NCBI GenBank assembly: GCA_017506865.1
Contig: JAFCMP010000547.1
Coordinates: forward strand, 1,054,001 to 1,118,000
DNA from: Tribonema minus
Taxonomy: Eukaryota; Sar; Xanthophyceae; Tribonematales; Tribonemataceae
Length of the DNA: 64,000 bases
Direction: 5' to 3'
The notes beneath the pieces are model-generated. The model saw only the letters and a program-made list of their open reading frames with translations. It did no database searches and had not been told where the DNA came from. The translations under genes were made by a program, and so were the position numbers. Position 1 is the first letter of the stretch. Each line of letters begins with the position of its first letter. Positions 32,527 to 44,300 of this stretch are shown here, piece by piece.

Positions 32527-33600
32527 TTGGGGAGGCAGGGGGAATTCAGCAACTGCAACAACATTGAACCTGAGAGATTGAGGTTATAACATCTCAAGAT
32601 GACAATCAGATCTTTTGCAGCCGCCAAAGTTCAGACGTCGTCATCGGCGGTGGTGGCGCTCGTGGCGCTGCGGCCGTGGCTGTGAAGAATCGCAGGGACG
32701 CGACGCATGGCCCGCGTGCACTCACTGGCGCGCACGCGTCAGTGCAAGCGGAGCGATGCGCGCGGCAGACAGATGCCCACTTGTCGCGACCGCGGCGATG
32801 CAGCGCTGACGCTTAATAGTGACGTGCTCAAGAGCGAGCGCCGCGCCCATGTCCGACGCCGAGACGCCGGCATTGCGCGCTGGACTAGCACACCGACATG
32901 CGTGGCGCCACACACAGTGAACTGTGATGCATGTCCGAGGCAGAATGGGATGGCCTATGTTGCTGTGGTTCAAAGCCGCCGTCAGGTGCAGCCAGCGGCG
33001 ACCTGATCATCAGATGATCACTGACCAGGCAGCAGCGGCAGGCATCAACAGAGCTGAGCTGTCGTGATCGAACGAGGCATTGCAACAACATACAATGAAC
33101 ACCATGGCGGGAGTATCAGCTCATGTATGGGTGGTGTTCGGCCGGTCCATAGCATACTGTCTGCAACAGTGTCACAATTGCCATCTTTTGTTCCAACTTG
33201 TGTTTGATGCTAGCCTGTCTCATGCATATGCATATGCATATATTGTGTGCTCAGTCTCTGAGCCATGAACTGTGCTGCCATCAATCACGCAGTGGAGCTT
33301 GGGTGAACCATTGGACCTGTAACAAAATCAGAGTATGTCAGAAAGTCTGGGTACATCTTTGCACTCCACTGCATGACTCCTGTGGCCACATGTATGGGTG
33401 ACATTGCGCTTTATTGGTCGGCACGACTCTTGGACGCCATCTAGCTGAAGCCTCAAGATGGCCGAGCTGTGGTGCCATTGCGCTTTACTGGCCGGCAACA
33501 CTAGAATGTCTTGTGGGTTCACGCCCTCAACGATGTGACTGCTGAATCATGAATGAAGTCACTTTCACTTCATGAAATGACTTGAAAGCAGCCGAATGTC
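32527..33600. other. no supported gene
   Basis: This is downstream of ASH2. Only short, unconnected frames were seen. A GCATAT run lies at about 33225-33242. Confidence 0.5.
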
Positions 33601-33609
33601 GGCAAAATC

Positions 33610-34030
33610 CAACAACGCGCAATAACGCGTTAAAACGCGCTGCGAACGCACTCGATGCGTTATTGTGCACTTCTGCCACACGCTCGCGTGCACCTTTCCA
33701 CATCTTTGTGCGTTGAAGCGAGCTTTCAAACGCGTATAACGCGTTTCCCGGAAAAAAACGCACTATAATGCGCTTTGCCCGTGTGAGGTTTTCAATCCTG
33801 CTGAGGGTCAAAGACGCACTTTAACGCGTTATAACGCGTTCCTGGCAGTGGAATGTGCCAGAACCCCGCTATGATGCGTTTTGCCGTTGTGTGCAAAGTG
33901 CACTATTGCGCGCTATAACGCACTATAATGCACTATAACGCGAGAAGAATGCACTATTGCGCGCTATAACGCACTATAACGCGCTCGAAGTGCGTTAAAG
34001 CGCGTTAAAGTGCACTGTTAAAACGCGTGG
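33610..34030. repeat. dense patch of AACGCGTT-type palindromes
   Basis: About 420 bases carry more than fifteen short elements built from TAACGCGTTA, ATAACGCACTATAA and their complements, many self-complementary. One longer unit, CACTATTGCGCGCTATAACG plus its continuation, occurs twice in direct order (about 33900 and 33950). No frame is open for long. Confidence 0.85.
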
Positions 34031-34157
34031 TCGGTTTTTGCAGTGGTGCCAAAGCAGCGGAGTCCTGGGTTGTAGACCCAAACCCGGGATTGTGTGCGGC
34101 TGAGCAACGCGCTGCTGTACATCGCGCTTGACTTTGAGGGGCGCATACAAAAAAATT

Positions 34158-34940
34158 TCATGCAGAGCATATGCAATAAAGACACAATATCATGAGCGAC
34201 GGCTCCCAGAGCACAGAGGGTGTGCCTCTGTCTAAGCGCATCCCATTCCCACAAGCGCATCCCATACCAACCAAACTACAGCTACGACTATGACCACTGC
34301 ATACCCTCCCGTGCAGTTGCGAACTCCCAGCAACCACTGTCATCAAGCTCCAGCATACATGTCCGCCCTCAGCTTGCGGGCAACACTTCAGCGCCATTGT
34401 GGTTGCAGCAAGCCACAGTTGGGTCCGGCAAAGCTGCTGCTGCTGCTGCTGCTGGCAAGCGCGCAGCCTTAACGTGCTCAGGTCCCCCCTTGCATACTGA
34501 TACGGGCAACACTCCAAAGTAGAACTCATGGGCACCATTAGGCCCCAAGAAAGTGCCTCTGCATGCAGGTGAGGAATTAATGCAGGTCCTGCTGCTGCTG
34601 CTGCTGCTGCCAACGAGTCCGCAAGCCCGCTCCAATCCCTAGCGCCGCCCTGAGCGCTGCTGTTGCTAGCAGCAATCCCACAAGCGCGCACCGGCCCCTT
34701 GCGCTGTCCTCCGCATCTGGCACACTCTCGGGGAGTGGAAGTAGCAATCCGGCTTTTTCCCCTCGTGCCGAGGCACGCGGCGGCCGCAGACGGCGGCGAC
34801 CCCAGAGGAAATTCGCCAGTCCCCCACGCTATCGCCCAAGCCCCAGCCGCCAGCGCCTCTCGGCCTGCGTCCCTAAAATCGTTCTGCCACCGTACCAAAC
34901 TCCTGGGTCTTCGACCCAGGAAAGTGAACTTGAGATTGGT
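34158..34940. other. open frames on both strands, coding strand unclear
   Basis: The minus strand is open for 246 codons (34898-34158, with poly-Ala and poly-Gln from a repeated CTG/GCT tract). The plus strand has Ser/Ala/Pro-rich segments (for example SGSGSSNPAFSPRAEARGG, then RRRRRPQRKF) in different frames. The plus strand looks more like a disordered protein, but needs splices or frame changes I cannot place. It is divergent from or upstream of the gene at 35010. Confidence 0.25.
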
Positions 34941-35009
34941 TGAGACTCAAAACATTCCACAATCCCAAAGGCGATCTTCGCTGCGTAGCCACTCACACCA
35001 CACAGCAAA

Positions 35010-38000
35010 ATGAGGGATTACGAGCAGGGTCAGCTGAGCGGCGAGGCCGTCCCGGCACAGGCGACGCAGTATGGAGCGCTGCCCGTGGACGTGGATGTTA
35101 TCGAGGAGATGCCCCCACGCAACTCCCTCCGCAACCGGAGGGCCAAGGTGGCTGCCGCTGGCGCCCTGGCGGCTCTGCTCATTGTGGGCCTGATGAATGT
35201 GGCGGTGCCCTCGTCGAACGCCACATCCCCGGTGATGGTGGCACCCGTGGCGCTCAGCGAGGAGGGAGATGTGATGTTCTGCCTGCAGTCTGGCTGCAGC
35301 AAAGTGGTGAGTGTGTGCTGACTGACGGTGCATTTTCTCAGTGCGCAAGAACATACCATAGTGCTTGTCCCATAATTACCGCTGCGAATGACGCCTTGAG
35401 TGTTGTCGCCCTCCTTGTTCGAGTTGGCAAGCTGTGTGCTTGCGCCAGCGGATATTTAGGCTCTGAGGCAGTTGGGATTGCCAGACATGCCACAGGCGCA
35501 CAACAAGCGCGGTTAACGGTGTGCAATGTGCCGCTTCAGCACTGCAGCCTACTTAACCTCGTTGCTGGATCACAGGTTATGCCCCATCAAGTTGCTTTCC
35601 AGAATATCGCTAATTATCGCTGAATCCGGGGTCTCCATGCGAGGGAGATGCACTATGGCTGGAATGCAATTGCAACTTTGTATGACTGCTCGAACAGCAG
35701 CTGATCCGGAGTTACACCACGAAAGTCACGAGCAACCTGCCTGTTGCTGCCGTGTTTCAACCGAAATGCTTCAGCGAAGACCCCGAGCTCGCATAGTCTG
35801 TGTAGTCAGTGTATGACATGCACCATGTACGCCTGTAACACCCAGGGCTGACGTGGTTCGAATATCAAACATTTACATGACAAGCCTCAATGGTTAACCG
35901 CAAATTAAAATCCTTGCCGTCAAGTTCAAAGTACATTTCAACGCCAACAGCATGCACTACTTTCTGCAGAACTGATCGCTAGTTAGCTGCAGCGATACAG
36001 CAACAGTTTCGACAGTTGGACTACCTTCTGCCGATTTGCAGCCACCGGTACGAGCGCCAGTGCGGCCAATTTGAAATGTAACGGCAGTAGAATTCATTCA
36101 GATGCTACATGCACAGACCTGGGCGCTTGCGCACAAATTACAAAAGCTCAAGGTTGAGTGCCTAGGCTGGTGATGATTGTCGCCAAATCACCGCGAGGTG
36201 AATGGTGGCACCGATCCTTGCGCAGGCAGATATGCAACTTGCGTTCTGTACCTTTCATGCAAAGGGGGGCATGGGTGAAGTCTTTTGGAAGCGCCACACC
36301 TGTTGCGGTGCCTTCGTACGTGAAGCGAGCCCACAAGCAAATGTGTCAGGGGCGTTGCTGCTTTTCTTGGAGGGGGGGAGGCATTCACATGCTGACCACT
36401 ACGATTTGCTCAATCGATGCTCACGCGTCCATGTCCAACAGCTGTATGTAGTACTTTCTTAGCATTAATACGGCTCACAATTGCGACCAACATATTCACA
36501 TGCGCTCAAGCATATGCGACTGAGCACCGGTCACACAGCCGGCAAGCTCATGTTGAGCAATGCTGGCTTTGCGCAAAAGGCACCCTCACCCTGTCGCTAT
36601 GCGTGTGAACACTTATACGCATCGCGTCAACGTGCTGCTGTTGAACAGCGCCAACCTCAACAGAGCACTTTCACAAATGCCGCGGCTCTCCAATAATGCA
36701 GCAATTGACAGGATACAGTGCGTGACGTTTGACCGATGCCAGCAAGTTGTCTGCAGCGACTGTACCTCAACCTCTCCTCACGAACACTCTTTCATTTTAT
36801 GTCATGATGCGATCGTTCTCAGGTGGGCGAGCTGATGATGAACGGCGCCAACCCCACTGTGCGCGCCCTGTCCGACTGCCTGGACGATGCCGGAGCCGAC
36901 AAGGCCCTCGGCGGCAAGTGCCTTGCGCCCCCCGCCGTGGACGACCCCTTCCGGTGAGCACCGATGTTGTGTGGACCCTTCCCTGTACAACAGTCTTTTT
37001 CTGGTGAGCACTGCTGTAGTCCGAGAGCTGCTTTAAGTGCCCTTTTCGCCCTAGACACCCCTCTCCTGCGAGCAACACCCCTCTTCTGCGAGCACTGCTG
37101 TAATGTGGTCGCTGAGCACTGCTGCAAGTGCCCCCCTCGCCCTCAAGTCCCCTCTCCGGTGAGCACTGCTGTTGTGTCATTGCCGAGCGCTGCTGCAAGC
37201 GCCCCCCTCGCCCAGGACGATGACGCGCAGCCTGCTGCTTCAGTGTTGTTGCATGTGGTGTAGTAGCTGAGCGCTGATGCAAGAGAGGTTGCGCCCCCCC
37301 CCGTAACCCTAGATGTTGCACCCCCCCCGTAACCCTAGATGTCTGGCTTTGGCGAGCACTGCTGTAGCGTGGTCGCTGAATGCTGCTTGCTGCAAGCGAC
37401 CCCCTCGCCCTAAGACACTCCTCTCCGGCAAGCACTTATGTAGTGTGTGGACGCCGAGCGCTGCTGTGAGCGCACCTCGCCCAGGACAACAACGACGCAC
37501 GCCCCGGTGCGTTGAGCGCTGCTGCACATGTGACGCATCAGCTGAGCGCTGATGCGATAGAGAGGAGACCCCCTTGTAGCCCTAGATGTCTCGCGCCGGC
37601 GAGCACTGCTGTATCGTGATCGCTGAGCGCTGCTGTAAGCGCCTTGTCGCCCTGGACGACCCACTGCACTGAGCACTGTTGTTGCGTGATTGCCGAGCGC
37701 TGCTGTAAGTGGTGAGCGCCAACTTCAACTTTGAGCAACGGACGTGGCTCCGGCATAGATGGTGGCTGTGCGCTGGTTGGCAGCATCGCATGGCTGCGCG
37801 GCTCTATGCTGAGCGCTGCCTGAACCTCTGCATATGGCTGTAACTGCACCAGACATGCGTTCAACCGGATCGTTGCCGGACAGCGTCAAACTCAGTGCTG
37901 TTCATACATCAGACCAGACCGCCCTCACTCATCGCTGAGCGCATGCGTGTTTCGCCGCTGTGCCCGCGCAGCAAGGAGAAGATGAACCTGCGCGTGTGCG

Positions 38001-39830
38001 GCCTGTGCAACAAGTGCGTGCGCGGCGGCAGCCCCCCCAAGGCGCGCTGCGACTCCGTCGTGGGCACATACGCGCAGGCGTACGCCGCACCCAGCATGGC
38101 CGGTGCGTAATTGAAGTATGTACTTCTTGAAGTATACATGTGCACACGCAAGCGCGCGAGCCTCAACTCTCTATACTATGTAGGCCGGTGCGTAACTGAA
38201 GCACCGCTGGTGCGCATACATGTGCGTGAGTCTTGACATCCTATGTTCTTGCAATATCAAGTACTTGATTTGGTGTATGATGCGCCCAGCATGGCTGGTG
38301 CGTATCTGAAGTATGTACTGCTAGTGCGCATACTGCGCTCATGTGCTTGCGCGCAGCAATATTGTTGTTAAAGTACGCCAACACTTGAAGGTTGCCATGT
38401 TGTATGCTTTACCCAGCATGGCCGTCACGTTGCCAAAGTAATTCATGCAGTTGTGCGCGCCTCACTCTTAAACACATTTTGTAAACTCGCGTGAATAGGC
38501 CATTGGGCCCCACCAGTCACCAAAACCTGCAGTGACCTAAATTGAAGCAAGCGCATTCTATTGTATGCTGTTAAAGTTCACTTCTATCATGCTAGGTTCA
38601 CATCATATTCACTCATTGATGCATATTCAGCGTGCCACGTGCGATATATGCGGCGCAGCCGCCGCTGCCCTTGCCTCAAACAGCTGCAATAAACCTGCAA
38701 TGAACAGCATGCTGACTCCAGCTCACTGTAGATCAGGCCCCGTCTAAAGCGCGCCTCACGAGTCCTCACCCCCCCCCCCCTCCCCCCCCCGCTCGCCTGC
38801 GCTGCGCAGTCGACGTGACCAAGAGCCACGCGAAGACCTCCGCGTTTGCCAACTTTGCGACATGTTGGACCATCTGGTGGTGCCCTACCCCGGCCCCCAC
38901 TAGCTCGGAGCCCACCCCTGCGCCTACCCCCTGGCCCACCCCCTCGCCAACCCCCGCACCCACCCCGGCACCGACACCAGAGGTACAAGCAGCAGTCAAC
39001 GAAATGGGATGCTGGTGTTGTTGGTGTCAGTACTGCTAGTAGAAAATGTCGCAGCGGCGCGCTGTAGATGCTCGCTCCGTGTACTTCAAAGCGGTGTTGA
39101 GGAGCTGGTGAAGTGCTGTTGCGGTGCTGTGAAGTTGGCTGTGCAAAGTGTGTGCATCAACCGAGCGGTGCAGGTCAGGACGCGCACATGCATCAGGAAG
39201 CTGGAGTTCGCAGAGCATCCCTCCGCATACCGCCACTTTAAAATCCCCTTATACTGCAACGACCTCGCTGTTTACCCACTGAACCAGAACCCCTTGGGAC
39301 TGTTTACTGGGGGGGTTGCTGGTGTCTTCAAGCACGCGAGCGGGTCGCTTTGAGCCCCTCTTGCAATCTGAGTCTGCAGCGCACACTTGACCCATACATA
39401 CCCCCCTCATCTCAGCGCGTCCTGCCCCCCGCTTCGCGTGCAGCCGACCCCGGAGCCTACTGCGGAGCCCACTACCGCCGAGCCGACCGCCGAGCCCACT
39501 CCTGAGCCCACGGCTGAGCCCACCTCAGAGCCCACTCAGGAGCCCACAGCTGAGCCCACTGCTGAGCCCACCGCCGAGCCCACTGAGGAGCCCACCGCCG
39601 AGCCCACTGCGGAGCCCACTGCCGAGCCCACCGAAGAGCCCACCGCCGAGCCCACCGAGGCGCCTACTGACAAGCCCACCAAGAAGCCCACTAAGAAGCC
39701 CACTGCGGCGCCGACTTCGGAGCCTATCGCGGAGCCCGAGCCGGAGCCGGAAGTCGAGCCTGTGCCAGAGGTAGAGCCGGCAGTCGAGCCGGCACCCGAG
39801 GAGCCGGCACCGGAGGCGGCAACCCCCTAG
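35010..39830 (+). CDS. signal-anchored Cys-rich protein with Pro/Thr/Glu repeat tail
   Basis: Five exons with agreeing phases: 35010-35306, 36823-36953, 37972-38102, 38810-38982, 39444-39830; about 372 residues. An N-terminal cytosolic segment ends in basic RNRRAK, followed by one hydrophobic helix (about 47-66, AAAGALAALLIVGLMNVAV), so a type II anchor or uncleaved signal. A Cys-rich region follows (MFCLQSGCSK, LSDCLDDAGA, RVCGLCNKCVRGG, CWTIWWCPTP). The C-terminal half is PTP and EPTAEPT repeats ending in acidic EPEPEPEVEP. Such tails are common in secreted or wall proteins of diatoms, oomycetes and other stramenopiles. No enzyme domain is recognised. Introns 2 and 3 contain copied exon tails. 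Low-complexity PT sequence may allow length variation. Confidence 0.8.
36955..37720 (+). repeat. minisatellite grown from exon 2 tail and donor
   Basis: Intron 2 of the Pro/Thr tail gene is filled with roughly ten degenerate units of about 55-110 bases containing GTGAGCACTGCTGT, GCTGAGCGCTGCTG-AAGCG and CCCCTCGCCC. Many units end in a version of the exon tail (CCCCTCTCCGGTGAGCA against CCCCTTCCGGTGAGCA at the true junction). Confidence 0.85.
38178..38430 (+). repeat. extra copies of exon 3 tail and donor
   Basis: The true junction CCCAGCATGGCCGGTGCGTA (38090-38109) is echoed at about 38180, 38285 and 38412. Each of the first two is followed by CTGAAG- and GTGCGCATAC-type sequence. Confidence 0.8.
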
Positions 39831-41381
39831 ACGCCCCTCGCAGGGGGGGGGGGGGGGTGGGGGCCCCGTAAAGGTCCGAGCTTGAGCTTACATGCGCCCC
39901 TGGCCCAGGATTGGTCCTCGTAGACATCGTCGTCCCCGCACACGGGGTTCACGACCGGGGGCCATGGGTTTTGAAACAATCAGTTGAACAGGCTAGGCCG
40001 GCAACGCCGCTGCTCGCTGGCTGCTGTCTCGCCGGCGTGGGCGCGGTGTGCGCGAGCATTTTGTCCCCCTGCCCGGGGTCCGTGATGACCCGAAGGGGGC
40101 GGGGGGCACATTCATTTTTACCGGCCCCGCCCGCAGCAGGCTCAGGGTATCGATGACGTGACTGCATGGCTGTTGCCTGTGTGCTGCGCGTGCTTGTTCT
40201 GGTGATGGGTAGGGCTAGCGCGCTAGGTTTTGGTATAGGGCTTGAGCGTGTCGAATCCTGCGCCGATGATTTGCACAGCGGCGTAGGGGAGGCAGCAGGC
40301 GGGCTGGCAAGAGAGCTGCTGGCTGCTGCAATTTTGGGTCTTGCCTCATGCGAGGGGGGGCATGGCGTCACTTTTTTCAGCGGTACAAGCACTGAATTAT
40401 AACCCAGACATGACTGCACCCGACTTTGTCCTTGCTTCCCCCTTTTGTTTTGACACTAGTCATGAAGAGCATGGTTGCTTTTCGTAGTATACAGCAAGGC
40501 GACATGCAAGTTGAGAAGCGGTAACGAATGTTCTGCCAGCAAAAGCAACAGCACTGCCACCAGCACGTCATTGTAGAACATCCTTTCGCCACACACTGAT
40601 TGAATATGAACACACAATTAATTGAAAGTCACAACTGTATCCCGTTACACCAGCTGCATGCAGCAATGAAACTCGGTCAAGGGGCGCAGTGCACCCAATG
40701 ATGTTCATATCCGGAGATGTTGTAAAGTATCCTGAAGCAGCTTATATGACACTCATCATGCGTCATAGTGTGGAGCCCTATGGCTGGTGGACATGGTGCC
40801 CGTCCACTGACATTTGCACGATGCTGGAGTTGATCAGGACACTCAAATTGACGACAGTGAATCTTTGCACACGGCCCTCAGGTGAAGGTGTGTACTCCGC
40901 ATTCAGAAACTGTCTGCTCGCGGCGCGAGCACCCCCCCCTTTTTTTTTTGACCCCCCTCGGCCCTCGAGATCGGCCACTTTTGCAGATAGCAGACGCGCC
41001 ACTGTGCACACACACTCACCGGGAGACACAGTATTTTCTACGGCGGTGCATAGCTGGTGAGTGCTCGGCCGGGCTTCTGATCACTTGCCGGCGTGTTGGC
41101 AGTGCAAGGTTTGTGCTGTTTTCGATCGAGATCCAGTTCGAGATCCATTTGGCTCCGTGCTGCTACGGTCGACGTCAACTGTCACTAGCCCGTCCGCGTC
41201 GTTCACTGTGTCGTTCACTACGCGCTGAGTGCAACGACTCTTGTCGGCACCGCCTTCTCACAAAAAACACTTCCTTGATGTAGTCGCTTCTCTCATCAAT
41301 TTTCATCCTTGCCATTTTGTGCATGCTTGTGCTCCCCGCGCTCCTTCCGACGCTCTCTCTGCACTGCTTGTGCAGGCAACC
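39831..41381. other. no supported gene
   Basis: A G-run lies about 12-30 bases after the stop of the Pro/Thr gene. The rest, up to the WrbA start, has only short frames. A CAG just upstream of the WrbA ATG suggests a spliced 5' leader in this region. Confidence 0.5.
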
Positions 41382-44300
41382 ATGGCTCCCAAAGTATACG
41401 TGATCATCTACTCCTTGTACGGTGAGTGGCATTTGAACACCGACCGCGTGCATTGCTGTAGATCTGCCTTGCCTTGACATGACCTCAAAGGGCTAGCGCA
41501 AGATGAAGTGCTGTCCATATTGTTTTTTCAAATTCGTTGGCCGCCCGCAGCTCAGGCGCCAAAGCATGAGCAGCTCGAGCACCAGTGTTCAGCTCTTGTG
41601 TGCCAGATTCTGCTAGGACTGTTGTGCTTTGAAAGGAGTGTGATATGTAGCCACAAAGTAATCGCTGCTTGTCACACACAGCACTGAGCGCCTGTCTGCC
41701 ATGATAGTTTTCGGCTTCATCAACAAGTTGACCTGCTATAGCAACTAGTAATAACAATGCAGCATTCATCTGTAGAAACGCTACATCGAACCATCGCCTC
41801 CTGACATGTAGTATATGCCCAAGGTTCATTAAGCTCCATGCACCCTCCTTCATGAGAATCGTGCATGTCAGCATGTTGTACTGTTTCTGTCTCTCCATAC
41901 TGTCCGCATCAAGGCCCTATGCAAAGCTCACAGCAGCGCGCAGCATCGGTCACGTGTGCCGCTGCTGCATGCTTCCCCACTGTTGCAGACACGTAGCGTG
42001 TCGGCAGGATGGAGAGGGGGCGCTTCTGATGCGCCCCAGCACCGGACTTGGCTCGCCCTTTCTTCAAGCTACATACCCCTACATACCGCCACTGATGGAG
42101 TACCTTGCCAGCAGCGCGTGGGCGCTTCCCATGTCCCCAGTGAATCCGAGTCACCCTTCCTTCCTCACTGCTGCAAGCCGCACGCTGAATACCCCCCACC
42201 CTGCCGTGTGACGCAGCGCGCAAGCAGCGCGTAGAGAAAACGTGCCTGCGATACGCTTGACACTGGACTCAACCCCCCCCTCTTGCTGAGCGCTGCTGCA
42301 GGCCACATCGCCACGATGGCCAAGTCCGTGGTGGAGGGGCTGGAGGCGGGGGGGTGCGAGGTCGTGCTGTGCAGGGCGCCGGAGCTGCTGTCTGACGAGA
42401 TCCGGGAAAAGATGTGAGCATTGTCCGTTTCTGCTGTGGTGACTGATGCATAAGATTTCTTTGAGAAGTTGAATCTTCTGCATTCAGGCCACAGGCGCAT
42501 TTAGGCAGGAGGGTGTGAGGTCGTGCTGTTCTTGGCGCCGGAGCTGCTGTCCGACGAGATCCGGGAAAAGATGTGAGCATCAGTTTCCTACAGTAGTGAA
42601 CGGTGCACGAAGCTTCTTTGAGAAATGTGAATCTTCTGCATTTAGGCCATGGGCGCATTTAGGCAGGGGCGGTGCGAGGTCGTGCTGTTCTTGGCGCCGG
42701 AGCTGCTGTCCGATCAGATCTGGGAAAAGATGTGAGCATTAGTTTCCTGCTTTACAGTAGTAAACGATGCACAAAACTTGTTTGAGAAATGTGAATTTTC
42801 TGCTGCATTTAGGCCATGTGCGCATTTAGGCAGGGGGGTGAGAGGGTGTCATGTTTATGGGGCTGGAGCTGCTGTCGGACGAGATCCGGGAAAAGATGTG
42901 AGCATTCTCTCTCTCTCTCTCTGCTGTCGTGAGCGATGCACACAACCTGTTTGAGAAATGTGAATCTTCTGTGTCTGGGCCAGGGCGCGTGCGTGCTGGT
43001 CCAGAGCTGCTGTCGGATGACATCTGGGAGAAGATGTGATGAATTTTGTTTGTAGCTTCTGTGAGAGGGATTCTCCTGACAAGAAATGGGCATTTGTTTG
43101 AGCTATGGCCAGCACAATGCCACCGATGCGTCATCAGCGCCTGTGTCGATATCGCTCCGTAGTTGCGGTCGCGGTAACAGTTTTGCAAGGTAATGATTGT
43201 CACTCACTTGTCCTGCAAAGCATGCACGTGGCTCTGTACGTTGGTGTGTCCGACACAGCACTATCTGAATGCTGCAGGAAAGGACATGAGTGCATCAGGC
43301 TCAGACTGCACACAGGGTGATTTGCACCTCTTCTGGTCCCGGGGCGTGTGTCGGTTGGGATTCATGTCTCTCTTGAGTGCCTGCTGCCATTGTTAATGAT
43401 GATTACTGCATATCAGGACTTGTGTGCGCCGCTGCATGCTCACACGCACGCATACATCATGTCCCTTTCTGTCCCCCTCTGCGCCCCGTCCAACTTGAAG
43501 TTGCAAACCGGCACTTCACCTTCACAAAGCGCGACTACACCCCCCCAGCCCTTCAGTTGAACCACATTCTGAAAGGCCTGTTGGACTGTATCCCCCCCCC
43601 CCCCCCCCTCTTGCAGGCACGCACCCCCCCAGGATGAGTCCATCCCCATCTGCAATGTGAAGGACCTGCCAGAGGCGGACGGCTTCATATTCGGCATCGC
43701 CACGCGTTTCGGCATGTCCAACGCGCAGATGAAGTCGCTGTGGGACTCCACCGGCTCGCTCTGGCAGGTATGTATGCATGCATAGTGTTGTGATGATGCC
43801 CCGCGCTCGACAAGCTGTACATACTCCGATGATGCTCAATGCGCAGGTAAGGTACGCTTGCGGGACTTATGCGGCTCGCCCTGGTAGGTATGTCATGGCG
43901 CAGTACTGCATGCAGTGACGCTCAGCACGGATGGCGTCCCTCTGCGTGACTCCACCGGTTGCCTCTGGCAGGATTTGTACTTCGAAGAAGTTTGTGTACA
44001 GTACTGCGCTGAACCTCCGCAACTGCCCGTTTCGACCATCAAGTTCGCCCTGGTAGGTATGTATGGCACAGTACTGCGCCCAATGATGCTCAGCGCGGAT
44101 GACGTCCCTCTGCACGACTCCACTGGTTTCCACTGGCAGTTTTTTGTATGTGTACAGTTCCGCCTTGAACCTCCGCAAGAGCTCATTTCGACATTTTTAT
44201 GATGCTGTGTTGCCGTGTCTCCGCTGCCGCAGGCTGGCGCATTGGCGGGCAAGCCTGCCGGCATCTTCGTGTCCACCGGCACACAGGTACTGACATGGAC

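Noticed and set aside
33610-34030. CRISPR-like array
   Set aside because: Palindromic elements are irregularly spaced and have no uniform spacers. The window is eukaryotic.
36797-37435. 212-codon minus-strand frame with ATTVLLAG-type repeats
   Set aside because: Antisense reading of the intron 2 minisatellite of the Pro/Thr-tail gene.
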